A stretch of DNA of 64,000 nucleotides from Chania fonticola_B (GCF_048537545.1 NZ_CP183218.1); one strand, 5' to 3'. Positions 8,971 through 18,281 are shown, counted from the first letter of the stretch. Notes: a model not told the origin generated them from the sequence alone. Program-made: numbers and translations.

Positions 8971-10088
8971 TATTCACCGTTATTCTGGCTATACGTCATC
9001 AGGAACTCTCTGACTTGCGCGTAATTACCGCGAAAGATCACACGTTGGGTTTTCTTCTCTAATTGGTAGCGATACATCGGATCGTAATAGTGTTGCAGCA
9101 GCGGCACCAGCCATTGTTGATGCGCTTCGCTTTGGCCAGTGAGCCGTTGTACCTGCAGCGCCGATTCGAGACGCAGCGTCAACTGCTGGAACAGTTCCAG
9201 TCCCAGGCGGCGGCGGATGGCAAACAGGCCATGGTGCAAATATTCATCATATTGCCGCCAGCCGTCTTGCTCGCCATAGGCTTGCTCAAAGGCAATGCGC
9301 ATCCGGTCGATATACTCATCTTGCAGGCGTGCCACTCTCACATCAAACGGATCGTCAATCACCACCAGGGCAGCCTGTTGCATACCATTGAACAGCCCTA
9401 ATGGGAGATTATTCGAACCGATGATCCGGCTTTCATCCTCCAGCACCCAATGGCGGCAGCCACTGTGCTGTTTCTTCAACATGCACGTAGCCAGCTGATT
9501 CTCAAAATTGATTTGGGTGGGCTGTTTCACCAGCGTACGGCCAAAAGACGAACCGCGATGATGAGCGATCCCTTCGAGATCGATACCGGCTGCCAATTCA
9601 TTAATCAGCAGCGTCTTGCCACAACCGGTGTTACCGCCAACGATCAGCATAGGCAACGCAGCGGCGGCCTCAAGCGCACCGAGCAGAAAATTGCGCAGCG
9701 CCTTATAACCGCCTACCACGCGTGGATAGTCAACACCAGCCTCTCTCAGCCACTGTTGCACCAATTGCGAGCGTAGACCACCGCGGAAACAGTAGATATA
9801 ACCTTCTGGCTGCCGGGCACACTGTTCGATCCAGGCCTGCGTGCGCTGCTCACGCAGTTTACCATTGACCAGGCTGTGCCCAAGAGCGATCGCAGCTTGT
9901 TGACCATGCTGCTTGTAGCAGGTGCCCACCGCCTGACGTTCACTGTCGCTCATCAACGGCAGATTAACTGAACAGGGGAATGCCCCCTGCGTAAACTCTA
10001 TCGGCGCGCGCACGTCAATCAGCGGCACATCCTGTAGAAAAAGGCGCTGGTAGTCTTGCGTATCCTGTCGAGTCTGCACCGTTGACAC
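8970..10088 (-). CDS. mnmH: MnmH/SelU, tRNA 2-selenouridine synthase
   Basis: MnmH replaces the sulphur of 2-thiouridine at the tRNA wobble position with selenium, via a geranylated intermediate. It has an N-terminal rhodanese domain with active cysteine C100 in YCFRGGLRSQ, followed by a P-loop GGNTGCGKT. The protein is 372 aa (E. coli 364). The start is GTG at 10088, overlapping the selD stop (TAGTG) with GAGG seven bases upstream. It sits directly behind selD, which makes its selenium donor selenophosphate. In E. coli mnmH lies elsewhere, so this pairing is a local rearrangement that makes functional sense. Confidence 0.96.
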   Translation of the reverse strand: MSTVQTRQDTQDYQRLFLQDVPLIDVRAPIEFTQGAFPCSVNLPLMSDSERQAVGTCYKQHGQQAAIALGHSLVNGKLREQRTQAWIEQCARQPEGYIYCFRGGLRSQLVQQWLREAGVDYPRVVGGYKALRNFLLGALEAAAALPMLIVGGNTGCGKTLLINELAAGIDLEGIAHHRGSSFGRTLVKQPTQINFENQLATCMLKKQHSGCRHWVLEDESRIIGSNNLPLGLFNGMQQAALVVIDDPFDVRVARLQDEYIDRMRIAFEQAYGEQDGWRQYDEYLHHGLFAIRRRLGLELFQQLTLRLESALQVQRLTGQSEAHQQWLVPLLQHYYDPMYRYQLEKKTQRVIFRGNYAQVREFLMTYSQNNGE

Positions 10089-11131
10089 TAGACAACCTCG
10101 ATCAGTGGTTTACCCGCCTGTGCGGCCTGCAATTCACCAATCGCGTTCAGCGTGATGCCATGACGGGCCGCTATCGCCTGCACTTCGGCTTCGGCTTCCG
10201 GCAATACTGCCAGCAGCAAACCGCCGGAGGTTTGCGGATCGCACAGCAATTGACGTTGCAGATCGCTCATGGCGCCAACCAGGTGACCATAGCTTTCAAA
10301 GTTACGCCCGGTACCGCCCGGTACGCAGCCTTCGCTGATATAACGTTCAACATCCGGCAGTTTCGGCACGCATTCGAACCATACGGTTGCCTGCAGATCG
10401 GAGCCCTGGCACATCTCGCTAAGGTGGCCAAGCAGGCCAAAGCCGGTAACATCGGTCATCGCCGTTACGCCTGCCACTTCGGCAAAGTCTGCCCCAGGCT
10501 TGTTCAACTGGCACATGACCTCAGTAGCCAAGCCTTGGTGTTCGGCCAGCAGTTTGCTTTTCTTCTCTGCGGTGGTCAGCACGCCAATGCCCAGCGGTTT
10601 GGTCAGGAATAGCTTGGTGCCTGCCTGCGCCGCACTGTTTTTCTTCACCAGCTCGGTTTTGACGATGCCGGTTACCGCCAAGCCAAAAATCGGCTCTGGG
10701 GCATCAATAGAATGGCCACCCGCCAATGCAATCCCCGCCTGCTGGCAAGCATAGCGGCCACCGTCGATCACCTGTTGGGCAACCTCTGCGGGCAGCTTGG
10801 CAATCGGCCAGCCAAGAATAGCGATGCCCATGATCGGTTTACCGCCCATGGCATACACGTCGCTGATGGCGTTGGCTGCCGCAATACGGCCAAAATCAAA
10901 CGGATCGTCGACGATCGGCATAAAGAAATCAGTGGTGCTGATAATGCCCACGCCGTTACCGATGTCATACACTGCGGCATCATCACGCGTTTCATTACCC
11001 ACCAGCAGATGGGGATCGATAAACTTTTCCTGCTCGCTGTGCAGTATCGTTTCAAGCACTTTGGGTGAGATTTTACAGCCGCAGCCAGCGCCGTGGCTGT
11101 ACTGGGTCAAACGAATGGCCGGCGATGTCAT
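10088..11131 (-). CDS. selD: Selenophosphate synthetase
   Basis: SelD makes selenophosphate from selenide and ATP, for selenocysteine and 2-selenouridine. The flexible N-terminal loop holds the catalytic pair C17 and K20 (HGAGCGCK); the AIR-synthase-like core has DDAAVY and GGHSIDAPEP. The ATG at 11131 (AGGGAG 8 bases upstream) gives 347 aa, exactly the E. coli length; the frame is open 14 codons further up. It begins the selD-mnmH-topB-ynjH overlap series. No selA/selB is in the window, so mnmH is the visible consumer. Confidence 0.97.
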   Translation of the reverse strand: MTSPAIRLTQYSHGAGCGCKISPKVLETILHSEQEKFIDPHLLVGNETRDDAAVYDIGNGVGIISTTDFFMPIVDDPFDFGRIAAANAISDVYAMGGKPIMGIAILGWPIAKLPAEVAQQVIDGGRYACQQAGIALAGGHSIDAPEPIFGLAVTGIVKTELVKKNSAAQAGTKLFLTKPLGIGVLTTAEKKSKLLAEHQGLATEVMCQLNKPGADFAEVAGVTAMTDVTGFGLLGHLSEMCQGSDLQATVWFECVPKLPDVERYISEGCVPGGTGRNFESYGHLVGAMSDLQRQLLCDPQTSGGLLLAVLPEAEAEVQAIAARHGITLNAIGELQAAQAGKPLIEVV

Positions 11132-11302
11132 AGTCCACTCCCTCTGGGTAACAAACGAACGTAAGGATATCACAATGGGATATAGGGTAGCGCTTGCCGA
11201 GGGGATTGATAAGAGCAGGTTGGCATTATGCGTGCGACCTGCTCAGAAACAGTACAAAACTGCGGGTTATCGCGCATTCTCGGCGAGCTCCCGCATGGCG
11301 GA

Positions 11303-11854
11303 TCAGAAGTAGCGGACGAAAGGCGTACTGTCCGGAGCGACCACTTTAGTTGAACCTTTTAACTGCGGCGTGCCTAGATAGAGGAAACCGACGATCTCGT
11401 CCTGCTCGCGGCAGGCGAAGGCTTCGCGCACCAACGGATGCTCTGTCCAGGCACCGCTGCGCCAGATGCCATTAAAGCCCTGCGCCAAAGCCGCCATTTG
11501 CATCGCCTGCACCGCGCAACCGGCAGAGACAACCTGCTCCCAGCGCGGCACTTTCGGATTTTCACTGCAATGAGCAACCACCGTGATAATCAATGGTGCA
11601 CGAAAAGGTGCCTGTTTGGCCTTTTCTACCGCACTCTCATCCAGTTCATCTTGTCTGGCGGCGGCTTGCAGCAATTCACTGAAACGTTGCAGACCCTGAT
11701 CCTCGATCAGGATAAAACGCCACGGCTGTAACGTACCGTGATCCGGCGCGCGCAGCCCGGCGTTGATGATATTCTGACGTACTTCACCTGCGGGTGCCGG
11801 TGCGGTCAGGCGTGACGCAGAACGGCGATTGAGTAAAAGATCCAGAGCATCCAT
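11303..11854 (-). CDS. ydjA: YdjA, minimal nitroreductase-fold protein
   Basis: A 183-aa FMN-binding nitroreductase-family protein with N-terminal NRRSASRL, internal PRWEQ and C-terminal FLYLGTPQLKGST, matching E. coli YdjA. The physiological substrate is unknown. Two adjacent ATGs occur (11857 and 11854). The AGGAG is only three bases from the first and six from the second, so 11854 is preferred; it also gives the E. coli length. Divergent from sppA. Confidence 0.93.
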   Translation of the reverse strand: MDALDLLLNRRSASRLTAPAPAGEVRQNIINAGLRAPDHGTLQPWRFILIEDQGLQRFSELLQAAARQDELDESAVEKAKQAPFRAPLIITVVAHCSENPKVPRWEQVVSAGCAVQAMQMAALAQGFNGIWRSGAWTEHPLVREAFACREQDEIVGFLYLGTPQLKGSTKVVAPDSTPFVRYF

Positions 11855-12047
11855 CATTAACTCCTGATAACAATTTTCGTTTAAATCACGTTAACATAGC
11901 TCTACATAGAGTTACAGCCTCTGTAATACTGTCTATACCCGTTGCCACTCAGGCTGCAGGGGGATAAATGGCAGATGATTTAAAGCTGACATTTCTTCGG
12001 CCGCTCATTAGGATAGCGGAACATTCTAGACTCTTGTTGGAGAGCAC

Positions 12048-13901
12048 ATGCGCACATTGGGGCGAATTATTGCTGGTATTTTCAGATGGACATGGCGTCT
12101 GCTGAATTTCGTCAGGGAACTTATCCTGAACTTGTTCCTGATTTTCTTGATCCTGGTCGGGGTCGGTATTTATCTTTCACTCCAAGGCAATTCTTCGGCA
12201 GTAACACCGCATGGCGCACTGCTGGTCGATCTCAGCGGCGTGGTGGTCGATCAACCTTCGGTAAACAACCGGGTTCGTCAGTGGGGACGCGAACTGTTGG
12301 GCGCCTCCAGCAACCGTCTGCAGGAAAACTCACTGTTTGACGTGGTGGATACCATTCGCAAGGCCAAAGAGGATAAAAACATCACCGGTATGGTGTTGCA
12401 GCTGAATGATTTTGCCGGGGCGGATCAGCCTTCCCTGCAATACATTGGCAAGGCACTGCGTGAGTTCCGCGACAGTGGTAAACCGATCTTTGCCATCGGC
12501 GACAGTTATAACCAAACGCAATACTATCTGGCCAGCTACGCCAACAAGATCTACCTGTCACCTCAGGGTGCCGTCGATCTGCATGGTTTCGCCACCAACA
12601 ACCTTTATTACAAATCCCTGTTGGAGAAGCTGAAGGTCACCACCAATATTTTCCGCGTGGGCACCTATAAATCGGCCGTAGAACCGCTGATCCGTGATGA
12701 TATGTCACCGGCTGCGCGGGAAGCCGATAGCCGCTGGGTTGGCGGGCTGTGGCAAAACTATCTGGATACGGTGGCGGCTAACCGTCAACTTACGCCAGAT
12801 CAGTTGTTCCCAGGCGCAGCAGATATTCTCAGTGGTTTAAAGGCGGCGGGTGGCGACACCGCGCAGTTCGCCCTGAACAGCAAACTGGTCGATGAGCTGG
12901 CCTCTCGCACTGCGATAGAAACACAGTTGGTGAAAACCTTCGGTTGGGACAAGCAGAGCAATGATTTCAATGCGGTCAGCATCTACGATTACCAGCCGCA
13001 GCCGTCACCGGATCAGGGCGGTGAGATCGCCGTCATCTTTGTCAATGGCGCGATCATGGATGGCCCGCAGACGCCAGGATCGGTCGGTGGCGACACCACG
13101 GCCTCACAACTGCGTCAGGCGCGTCTGGATCCGAAAATCAAAGCCGTTATCCTACGCGTCAATAGCCCTGGAGGTAGCGTCAGCGCTTCAGAAGTGATCC
13201 GTTCCGAGTTGGCAGCGGTTCGCGCCGCAGGTAAACCCGTAGTGGTTTCCATGGGTGGAATGGCCGCGTCTGGCGGTTACTGGGTGTCGACCCCGGCAGA
13301 TTACATCATTGCCAGCCCGAGCACCCTCACCGGCTCCATCGGTATCTTCGGTGTGATCAACACCTATGAGAACACCTTGGACAGCGTTGGGGTACATACC
13401 GACGGCGTCGCGACGTCACCACTGGCCGACCTGGCCGTGACGAAAGCATTGCCGCCAGAGTTCTCGCAGATGATGCAGTTGAACATCGAGAACGGTTATA
13501 AAAACTTCATCGACCTGGTGGCAACCGCCCGGAAGATGACGCCAGAGCAGGTCGATCAAATTGCTCAAGGTCACGTCTGGATCGGTAGCGACGCCAAGAA
13601 AAATGGCCTGATCGACCAACTGGGCGACTTTGACGACGCCGTGAAGAAGGCGGCAGAGCTGGCCAAGCTGCCACAGTGGCAACTCAACTGGTTTATCGAT
13701 GCCCCTAGTATGACGGATATGCTGCTCAGCCAGTTTGGCGTTTCTATCCACGCCATGCTGCCTGAGGCGATCCAGTCAATGCTGCCAGCCCCGTTGGCAT
13801 CGGTGGCGCTGGCGGTGAAAGAACAGCCTGGCCTGTTTAATAACCTGAACGATCCGCAGCATCGTTATGCCATATGCCTGACTTGCGGAGAGGTCCGTTA
13901 A
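12048..13901 (+). CDS. sppA: SppA, signal peptide peptidase (protease IV)
   Basis: SppA is an inner-membrane serine protease that degrades cleaved signal peptides from the periplasmic side. One N-terminal membrane segment (~residues 25-46) precedes tandem S49 domains. The Ser-Lys dyad is present: K208 in RVGTYKSAVEP and S408 in MGGMAASGGYW. The protein has 617 aa (E. coli 618). GGAG precedes the ATG, and an intrinsic terminator follows. Confidence 0.97.
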   Translation: MRTLGRIIAGIFRWTWRLLNFVRELILNLFLIFLILVGVGIYLSLQGNSSAVTPHGALLVDLSGVVVDQPSVNNRVRQWGRELLGASSNRLQENSLFDVVDTIRKAKEDKNITGMVLQLNDFAGADQPSLQYIGKALREFRDSGKPIFAIGDSYNQTQYYLASYANKIYLSPQGAVDLHGFATNNLYYKSLLEKLKVTTNIFRVGTYKSAVEPLIRDDMSPAAREADSRWVGGLWQNYLDTVAANRQLTPDQLFPGAADILSGLKAAGGDTAQFALNSKLVDELASRTAIETQLVKTFGWDKQSNDFNAVSIYDYQPQPSPDQGGEIAVIFVNGAIMDGPQTPGSVGGDTTASQLRQARLDPKIKAVILRVNSPGGSVSASEVIRSELAAVRAAGKPVVVSMGGMAASGGYWVSTPADYIIASPSTLTGSIGIFGVINTYENTLDSVGVHTDGVATSPLADLAVTKALPPEFSQMMQLNIENGYKNFIDLVATARKMTPEQVDQIAQGHVWIGSDAKKNGLIDQLGDFDDAVKKAAELAKLPQWQLNWFIDAPSMTDMLLSQFGVSIHAMLPEAIQSMLPAPLASVALAVKEQPGLFNNLNDPQHRYAICLTCGEVR

Positions 13902-13914
13902 CAAATAAATCTCT

Positions 13915-13940
13915 AGCCCGGCATCCGCCGGGCTTTTTTT
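13915..13940 (+). terminator. Intrinsic terminator of sppA
   Basis: AGCCCGGC and GCCGGGCT form an 8-bp stem with loop ATCC, followed by an uninterrupted run of T. A textbook rho-independent terminator. Confidence 0.92.
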
Positions 13941-13993
13941 CTCCTGCTATCTCCCTATAATTCAGCCTATCTGACAGCCACAAGATCGAAGCC

Positions 13994-15010
13994 ATGCAAA
14001 AGAAATCCATTTACGTCGCCTATACCGGCGGCACTATCGGTATGCAGCGTTCCGAACAGGGATACATCCCGGTTTCCGGCCACCTACAGCGCCAGTTGGC
14101 ACTGATGCCCGAGTTCCATCGCCCAGAGATGCCGGATTTCACCATTCATGAATATGCCCCGTTGATCGACTCTTCTGATATGACCCCCGAAGACTGGCAG
14201 CATATCGCCGACGACATCAAACAGAATTACTCTCGCTATGACGGCTTTGTTATTCTGCACGGCACCGACACCATGGCGTTTACCGCTTCAGCCCTATCTT
14301 TCATGCTGGAGAACCTGGATAAGCCGGTGATCGTCACCGGCTCGCAAATCCCGCTGGCAGAATTGCGCTCCGACGGCCAAACCAATCTGTTGAATGCCCT
14401 CTATCTGGCCGCCAATCACCCGGTGAACGAGGTCAGCCTGTTTTTCAACAACAAGCTGTTTCGTGGCAACCGCACCACCAAAGCACATGCCGACGGCTTT
14501 GATGCTTTTGCCTCCCCCAATCTGCCCCCCTTGCTGGAAGCAGGTATCCACATACGTCGCCAGACCGGCATCGCCTCTCCGGTGTGCAACGGGGAATTGA
14601 TCGTGCATAACATCACGCCACAGCCCATCGGCGTGGTGACGATTTATCCGGGAATTTCCGGTGCCGTGGTGCGTAACTTCCTGCTGCAACCGGTCAAAGC
14701 CTTGATCCTGCGCTCTTACGGCGTCGGTAACGCGCCGCAAAAGGCCGAACTGGTGGATGAATTGCGTGATGCCTCCGAGCGTGGCATCGTAGTGGTCAAC
14801 CTGACACAATGTATCTCTGGCCGGGTCAATATGGAGGGCTATGCGACCGGTAATGCCCTGGCTCATGCCGGCGTCATCAGCGGTTTTGATATGACGGTGG
14901 AAGCCGCGCTGACCAAGCTGCATTACCTGTTGAGCCAGCCGTTAACCCCAGAAGAGATCCGCAGCCTGATGCAACAAGACCTGCGTGGCGAATTAAGCGC
15001 TGCGGGCTAA
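13994..15010 (+). CDS. ansA: L-asparaginase I, cytoplasmic
   Basis: AnsA hydrolyses asparagine to aspartate and ammonia. Both threonine motifs of the family are present: YTGGTIGM near the N-terminus and HGTDTMAFTASAL (residues ~89-101). It has 338 aa, the E. coli AnsA length, and no signal peptide, which distinguishes it from periplasmic AnsB. pncA follows 18 bp after the stop, the E. coli arrangement, so the two amidohydrolases are probably co-transcribed. Confidence 0.96.
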   Translation: MQKKSIYVAYTGGTIGMQRSEQGYIPVSGHLQRQLALMPEFHRPEMPDFTIHEYAPLIDSSDMTPEDWQHIADDIKQNYSRYDGFVILHGTDTMAFTASALSFMLENLDKPVIVTGSQIPLAELRSDGQTNLLNALYLAANHPVNEVSLFFNNKLFRGNRTTKAHADGFDAFASPNLPPLLEAGIHIRRQTGIASPVCNGELIVHNITPQPIGVVTIYPGISGAVVRNFLLQPVKALILRSYGVGNAPQKAELVDELRDASERGIVVVNLTQCISGRVNMEGYATGNALAHAGVISGFDMTVEAALTKLHYLLSQPLTPEEIRSLMQQDLRGELSAAG

Positions 15011-15028
15011 TCCGAAGTGGGAACTCTG

Positions 15029-15661
15029 ATGAAAACTGCTCTGTTGCTGATTGATTTACAAAACGACTTTTGCCCCGGCGGCGCCTTAGGCGTGGCAGAA
15101 GGTGATGCCACCATTGACGTCGCCAATCAGGCTATCGCAGCCAGCCTGGCCCGTAACGAAACGGTGATTGCCAGCCAGGACTGGCACCCGGCGGATCATC
15201 GCAGTTTTGCGATTAACTCCAACGCACAGATTGGTACGCTTGGAGAACTGGAAGGCCTGCCTCAGGTTTGGTGGCCGGAGCACTGCGTTCAGGGTACCCC
15301 TGGCGCAGAACTTCATCCTCAGCTTGATAAGCAACCCATCGCAGCGATATTCCGTAAGGGCGAGAACCCGGATATCGATAGCTATAGTGCTTTCTTTGAT
15401 AATGGCCACCGGGCACAAACGGCGCTCGATGGCTGGCTGAAGGAACGAGGCATCACTCATCTCGCCGTGATGGGGCTGGCCACCGATTATTGCGTCAAGT
15501 TCAGCGTGTTAGATGCCTTGCGTTTAGGTTATCAGACCCAGGTCATCATCGATGGCTGCCGCGGTGTCAATTTAAGCCCCGATGACAGCGAGCAGGCGTT
15601 GGCAGAAATGCAGTCGGCTGGCGCACAGTTAGTTACACTGTCACAGTTTACTCAACGCTAA
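15029..15661 (+). CDS. pncA: Nicotinamidase
   Basis: PncA converts nicotinamide to nicotinate for NAD salvage. The catalytic triad is intact at D9, K110 and C155 (ATDYCVKF); metal ligands are expected at D51, H53 and H57 (DWHPADH). The ATG at 15029 gives 210 aa. A GTG four codons upstream (15017) is possible but lies at the ribosome-site position for 15029, so it is less likely. E. coli PncA is 213 aa. Confidence 0.96.
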   Translation: MKTALLLIDLQNDFCPGGALGVAEGDATIDVANQAIAASLARNETVIASQDWHPADHRSFAINSNAQIGTLGELEGLPQVWWPEHCVQGTPGAELHPQLDKQPIAAIFRKGENPDIDSYSAFFDNGHRAQTALDGWLKERGITHLAVMGLATDYCVKFSVLDALRLGYQTQVIIDGCRGVNLSPDDSEQALAEMQSAGAQLVTLSQFTQR

Positions 15662-15795
15662 CGGTTTTTGGGGCTGCTTGACCTCAGCGCCCCATATCCT
15701 CTGTCAACCGCTTTATTTTCGACGCTGCTCACATTCTCACCATTCTTCTGCGCGCTCACCTTGTCCCCTCCCGTCTCTTTTGCTGTTATGGCTTC

Positions 15796-15811
15796 TGATG
15801 CATAGGCATCA
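15796..15811. other. Small inverted repeat upstream of the chitinase gene
   Basis: TGATGC-ATAG-GCATCA is a 6-bp perfect inverted repeat about 100 bp before the chitinase start, near a TTATAC (15817-15822) that could be a -10 box. It could be an operator; nothing else supports this. Confidence 0.25.
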
Positions 15812-15903
15812 ATAAGTTATACGCATCCGGGGCCTACCGAGCCCGGCTTTATTGATACCGCCCCAGGCGGCTCAGGTCGGCCTTGCTGACCAAAGGAGAC
15901 AAC

Positions 15904-17184
15904 ATGGCTTTAACCCGTAAACTGCTACCCTTGCTGGTAGCGGTGCAACTCGGTGTGGCTGGCGTGGGCATGGCTCACGCGGCACCTTATCTCTCTGTCG
16001 GCTACTTCAACGGCGGTGGCGACGTAACCGCCGGGCCGGGCGGTGATATCAACCAGCTTGACGTCAGCCAGATCACCCACCTCAACTACTCTTTTGGCCT
16101 GATTTATAACGCTGAAAAAGAGGAAACCAACCCGGCACTGAAAGATCCCTCCCGCCTACACCAAATCTATCTCTCCCCTAAAGTCGAAGCAGACTTAAAG
16201 CTATTACCCGTATTGCGCCAGCAAAATCCGGCGCTGAAGGTTTTGCTGTCCGTTGGCGGATGGGGAGCTCGTGGGTTCTCCGGCGCGGCAGCCACACCGG
16301 AAAGCCGGGCGGTGTTTATTCGTTCGGTGCAGGAGGTGATTGCCAAGTATCAGCTAGATGGTATCGATCTGGATTGGGAATACCCGGTTAACGGTGCCTG
16401 GGGATTGGTGGAAAGCCAGCCCACTGACAGAGCCAATTTCACCTCCCTACTGAGCGAACTGCATCAGGCGTTGGGTAAAGAAAAACTGCTGACCATCGCC
16501 GTCGGGGCTAACGTCAAAAGTCCGCAGGAATGGGTAGACGTTAAGGCTATCGCGCCCTATCTGAACTACATCAATCTGATGACCTACGACATGGCGTACG
16601 GTACCCAGTATTTCAACTCCAATCTCTATGACTCCAAACAATGGCCAACCGTGGCCGCCGCCGACAAGTACAGCGCCGACTTTGTGGTCAACAACTATCT
16701 GGCCGCCGGGCTGAAGCCAACTCAGCTCAATCTGGGGATCGGTTTCTATGGCCGGGTACCTAAACGCGCCACCGAGCCGGGTATTGATTGGGATGTGGCA
16801 GATGCGGCCAAGCATCCCGTCACCCAGCCCTATTTCACCACACGTGAAAAAGACGTCTTCAAGTCGCTGGGCGTGGATTTGGATAAAGACAGTTACATCA
16901 AGTACAACGATATTGTGAACAAGATGCTGAAAGACCCGCAACGGCGCTTCACCGCGCATTGGGATAGCGAGGCCAAGGTGCCCTATCTGATGATGAAGTC
17001 ATCCGCAGGCAAACCACTGTTCGCGATAAGCTATGAAAACCCGCGCTCGGTAGCCATCAAGGCCGAGTACATCAAGAGCAAAGGATTGGGAGGGGCGATG
17101 TTCTGGGAGTATGGCGCGGACGATAACAACCGCCTGGCCCACCAGTTAGCCGAAAGCTTAGGCTTGAGCCAGCAGAAGCAGTAA
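15904..17184 (+). CDS. chiD: Secreted GH18 chitinase, ChiD type
   Basis: The 426-aa protein starts with a signal peptide (residues 1-26, cut after AHA), and the rest is a single GH18 barrel. The catalytic motif is DGIDLDWEYP (DxxDxDxE), with supporting SVGGWG and the substrate-assisted motif NLMTYDMAYG. There is no chitin-binding or FnIII domain. A 13-residue insertion N36-D48 after GYF matches what I recall of the loop in S. proteamaculans ChiD (Asn30-Asp42 in that numbering), a transglycosylating chitinase. The ATG at 15904 has AAGGAGA upstream; the frame is open a few codons earlier. The GH18 call is secure; the ChiD name is from memory. Confidence 0.88.
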   Translation: MALTRKLLPLLVAVQLGVAGVGMAHAAPYLSVGYFNGGGDVTAGPGGDINQLDVSQITHLNYSFGLIYNAEKEETNPALKDPSRLHQIYLSPKVEADLKLLPVLRQQNPALKVLLSVGGWGARGFSGAAATPESRAVFIRSVQEVIAKYQLDGIDLDWEYPVNGAWGLVESQPTDRANFTSLLSELHQALGKEKLLTIAVGANVKSPQEWVDVKAIAPYLNYINLMTYDMAYGTQYFNSNLYDSKQWPTVAAADKYSADFVVNNYLAAGLKPTQLNLGIGFYGRVPKRATEPGIDWDVADAAKHPVTQPYFTTREKDVFKSLGVDLDKDSYIKYNDIVNKMLKDPQRRFTAHWDSEAKVPYLMMKSSAGKPLFAISYENPRSVAIKAEYIKSKGLGGAMFWEYGADDNNRLAHQLAESLGLSQQKQ

Positions 17185-17190
17185 AACCTT

Positions 17191-17214
17191 CAGGGCGATG
17201 GCAACATCGCCCTG
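17191..17214. terminator. Hairpin between convergent chitinase and yeaC
   Basis: CAGGGCGATG and CATCGCCCTG form a 10-bp perfect stem with loop GCAA. There is no T run, but the place between converging genes and the stem strength suggest a shared terminator. Confidence 0.55.
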
Positions 17215-17225
17215 CCAGCAACAGA

Positions 17226-17498
17226 TTACTGCGGCTTCAGCTTGGCCAACGGCTCGGCCATAAACTGCTGCTTCAGCTCCTGTTTGCTTTTCATCACGAT
17301 TTGCCCGTCGGTGCCAATGCTCATATGTTGCGGGTCCGCATTGTTCATCGACTGCCACAGCATCACCGCCTGCAAGCTGTGTTCTTTCTGCTCTGGCGTC
17401 AGTGCCACACCATCAGGCCATTTGCCCAGTTCCACAGCCAGCACCAGCCGCTGGTAGATTTCCGGCGTCATGGCCGCAATCAGATCTTTTACTTCCAT
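17226..17498 (-). CDS. yeaC: YeaC, DUF1315 protein
   Basis: A 90-aa protein matching E. coli YeaC in length and motifs (MTPEIYQRLVLAVELGKWPDGVALTPEQKE; IVMKSKQEL). The function is unknown. It lies downstream of msrB on the same strand with a 64-bp gap, as in E. coli, so co-transcription is likely. Confidence 0.92.
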   Translation of the reverse strand: MEVKDLIAAMTPEIYQRLVLAVELGKWPDGVALTPEQKEHSLQAVMLWQSMNNADPQHMSIGTDGQIVMKSKQELKQQFMAEPLAKLKPQ

Positions 17499-17562
17499 CA
17501 GAGCATGTCCTCACCCGGGGATGAATAATTAGCTGAATCGATTTTGTTGGTTTAGTTACAGC

Positions 17563-17976
17563 TTAACCTGCCGTCTGCTCGCCATTCTCGTCGTCGGTGA
17601 AATTCAGTGACGCGGAGTTGACACAGTAGCGTTCGCCAGTCGGCTGCGGACCATCGGGGAATACGTGCCCCAAATGCGCGTCGCAGTTACCACAGCGGAT
17701 CTCGACTCGATGCATATTATGTGAATTATCATCAAGATAACGAATAGCATCGTCCGAAACGGGCTGATAGAAGCTGGGCCAGCCGCAGCCAGAATCAAAC
17801 TTGCTGGCGGAGAAGAACAGCGGCGCGTTACAGCACAGGCAGTGGTACACGCCCTCACGCTGGTTATGCAGTAATTTACCGCTATAGGGGGCTTCGGTGC
17901 CACGCTCTTGCGTCACATAACGTTGGATTTCATTCAGTTCCGTGAGCGGTGTCTTAGGGGTTGTCTCTTTAGCCAT
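17563..17976 (-). CDS. msrB: Methionine-(R)-sulfoxide reductase B
   Basis: MsrB reduces the R epimer of protein-bound methionine sulfoxide. Two CxxC pairs (CLCC and CGNC) form the structural zinc site, and the catalytic cysteine is in GERYCVNSASL. The ATG at 17976 gives 137 aa, the E. coli length; the frame extends 19 codons further up into an unrelated hydrophobic stretch. Divergent from gapA, as in E. coli. Confidence 0.96.
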   Translation of the reverse strand: MAKETTPKTPLTELNEIQRYVTQERGTEAPYSGKLLHNQREGVYHCLCCNAPLFFSASKFDSGCGWPSFYQPVSDDAIRYLDDNSHNMHRVEIRCGNCDAHLGHVFPDGPQPTGERYCVNSASLNFTDDENGEQTAG

Positions 17977-18097
17977 TTGTGCTATTCCCGCAATGTGGAT
18001 AATGTCAACGAAAACAATGAGTAATAATAACAAAAAATTAACAACGCTGCAGGCCTTTTTAGCCTAAACTGTACGGCATAAAGGTTACGCTGCCACC

Positions 18098-18119
18098 ATA
18101 TGTGACTTCTATCACATAT
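18098..18119 (+). promoter_or_regulatory. CRP site in class II position, gapA promoter
   Basis: TGTGACTTCTATCACA (18101-18116) is a perfect TGTGA-N6-TCACA, and the flanks extend the symmetry to 8 bp per half. A TATACT -10 box lies at 18137-18142, giving a start near 18150, about 41.5 bases from the centre of the palindrome. That is the class II activator position. It reads toward gapA. Confidence 0.75.
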
Positions 18120-18237
18120 CTTGCACGTGCTGACTTTATACTTGGCGGTTTGCCCCCATATCGATGGGAGGACAAACGTAAATGGAATGTGCGATTTGTG
18201 TGCAAAACCGGGCCTCTGGTTTGACTTGCAGCAAGAA

Positions 18238-18281
18238 TTGACACGATTCCGCTTGACGCTCGGTAAGGTTTTTGTAATTTT
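18238..18281 (+). promoter_or_regulatory. Proximal gapA promoter candidates
   Basis: TTGACA (18238) and TTGACG (18253) both occur. TTGACG is followed 16 bases later by TAATTT (18275-18280). E. coli gapA has several promoters, so a proximal CRP-independent start is plausible. The -10 match is moderate, so the exact start is uncertain. Confidence 0.4.
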
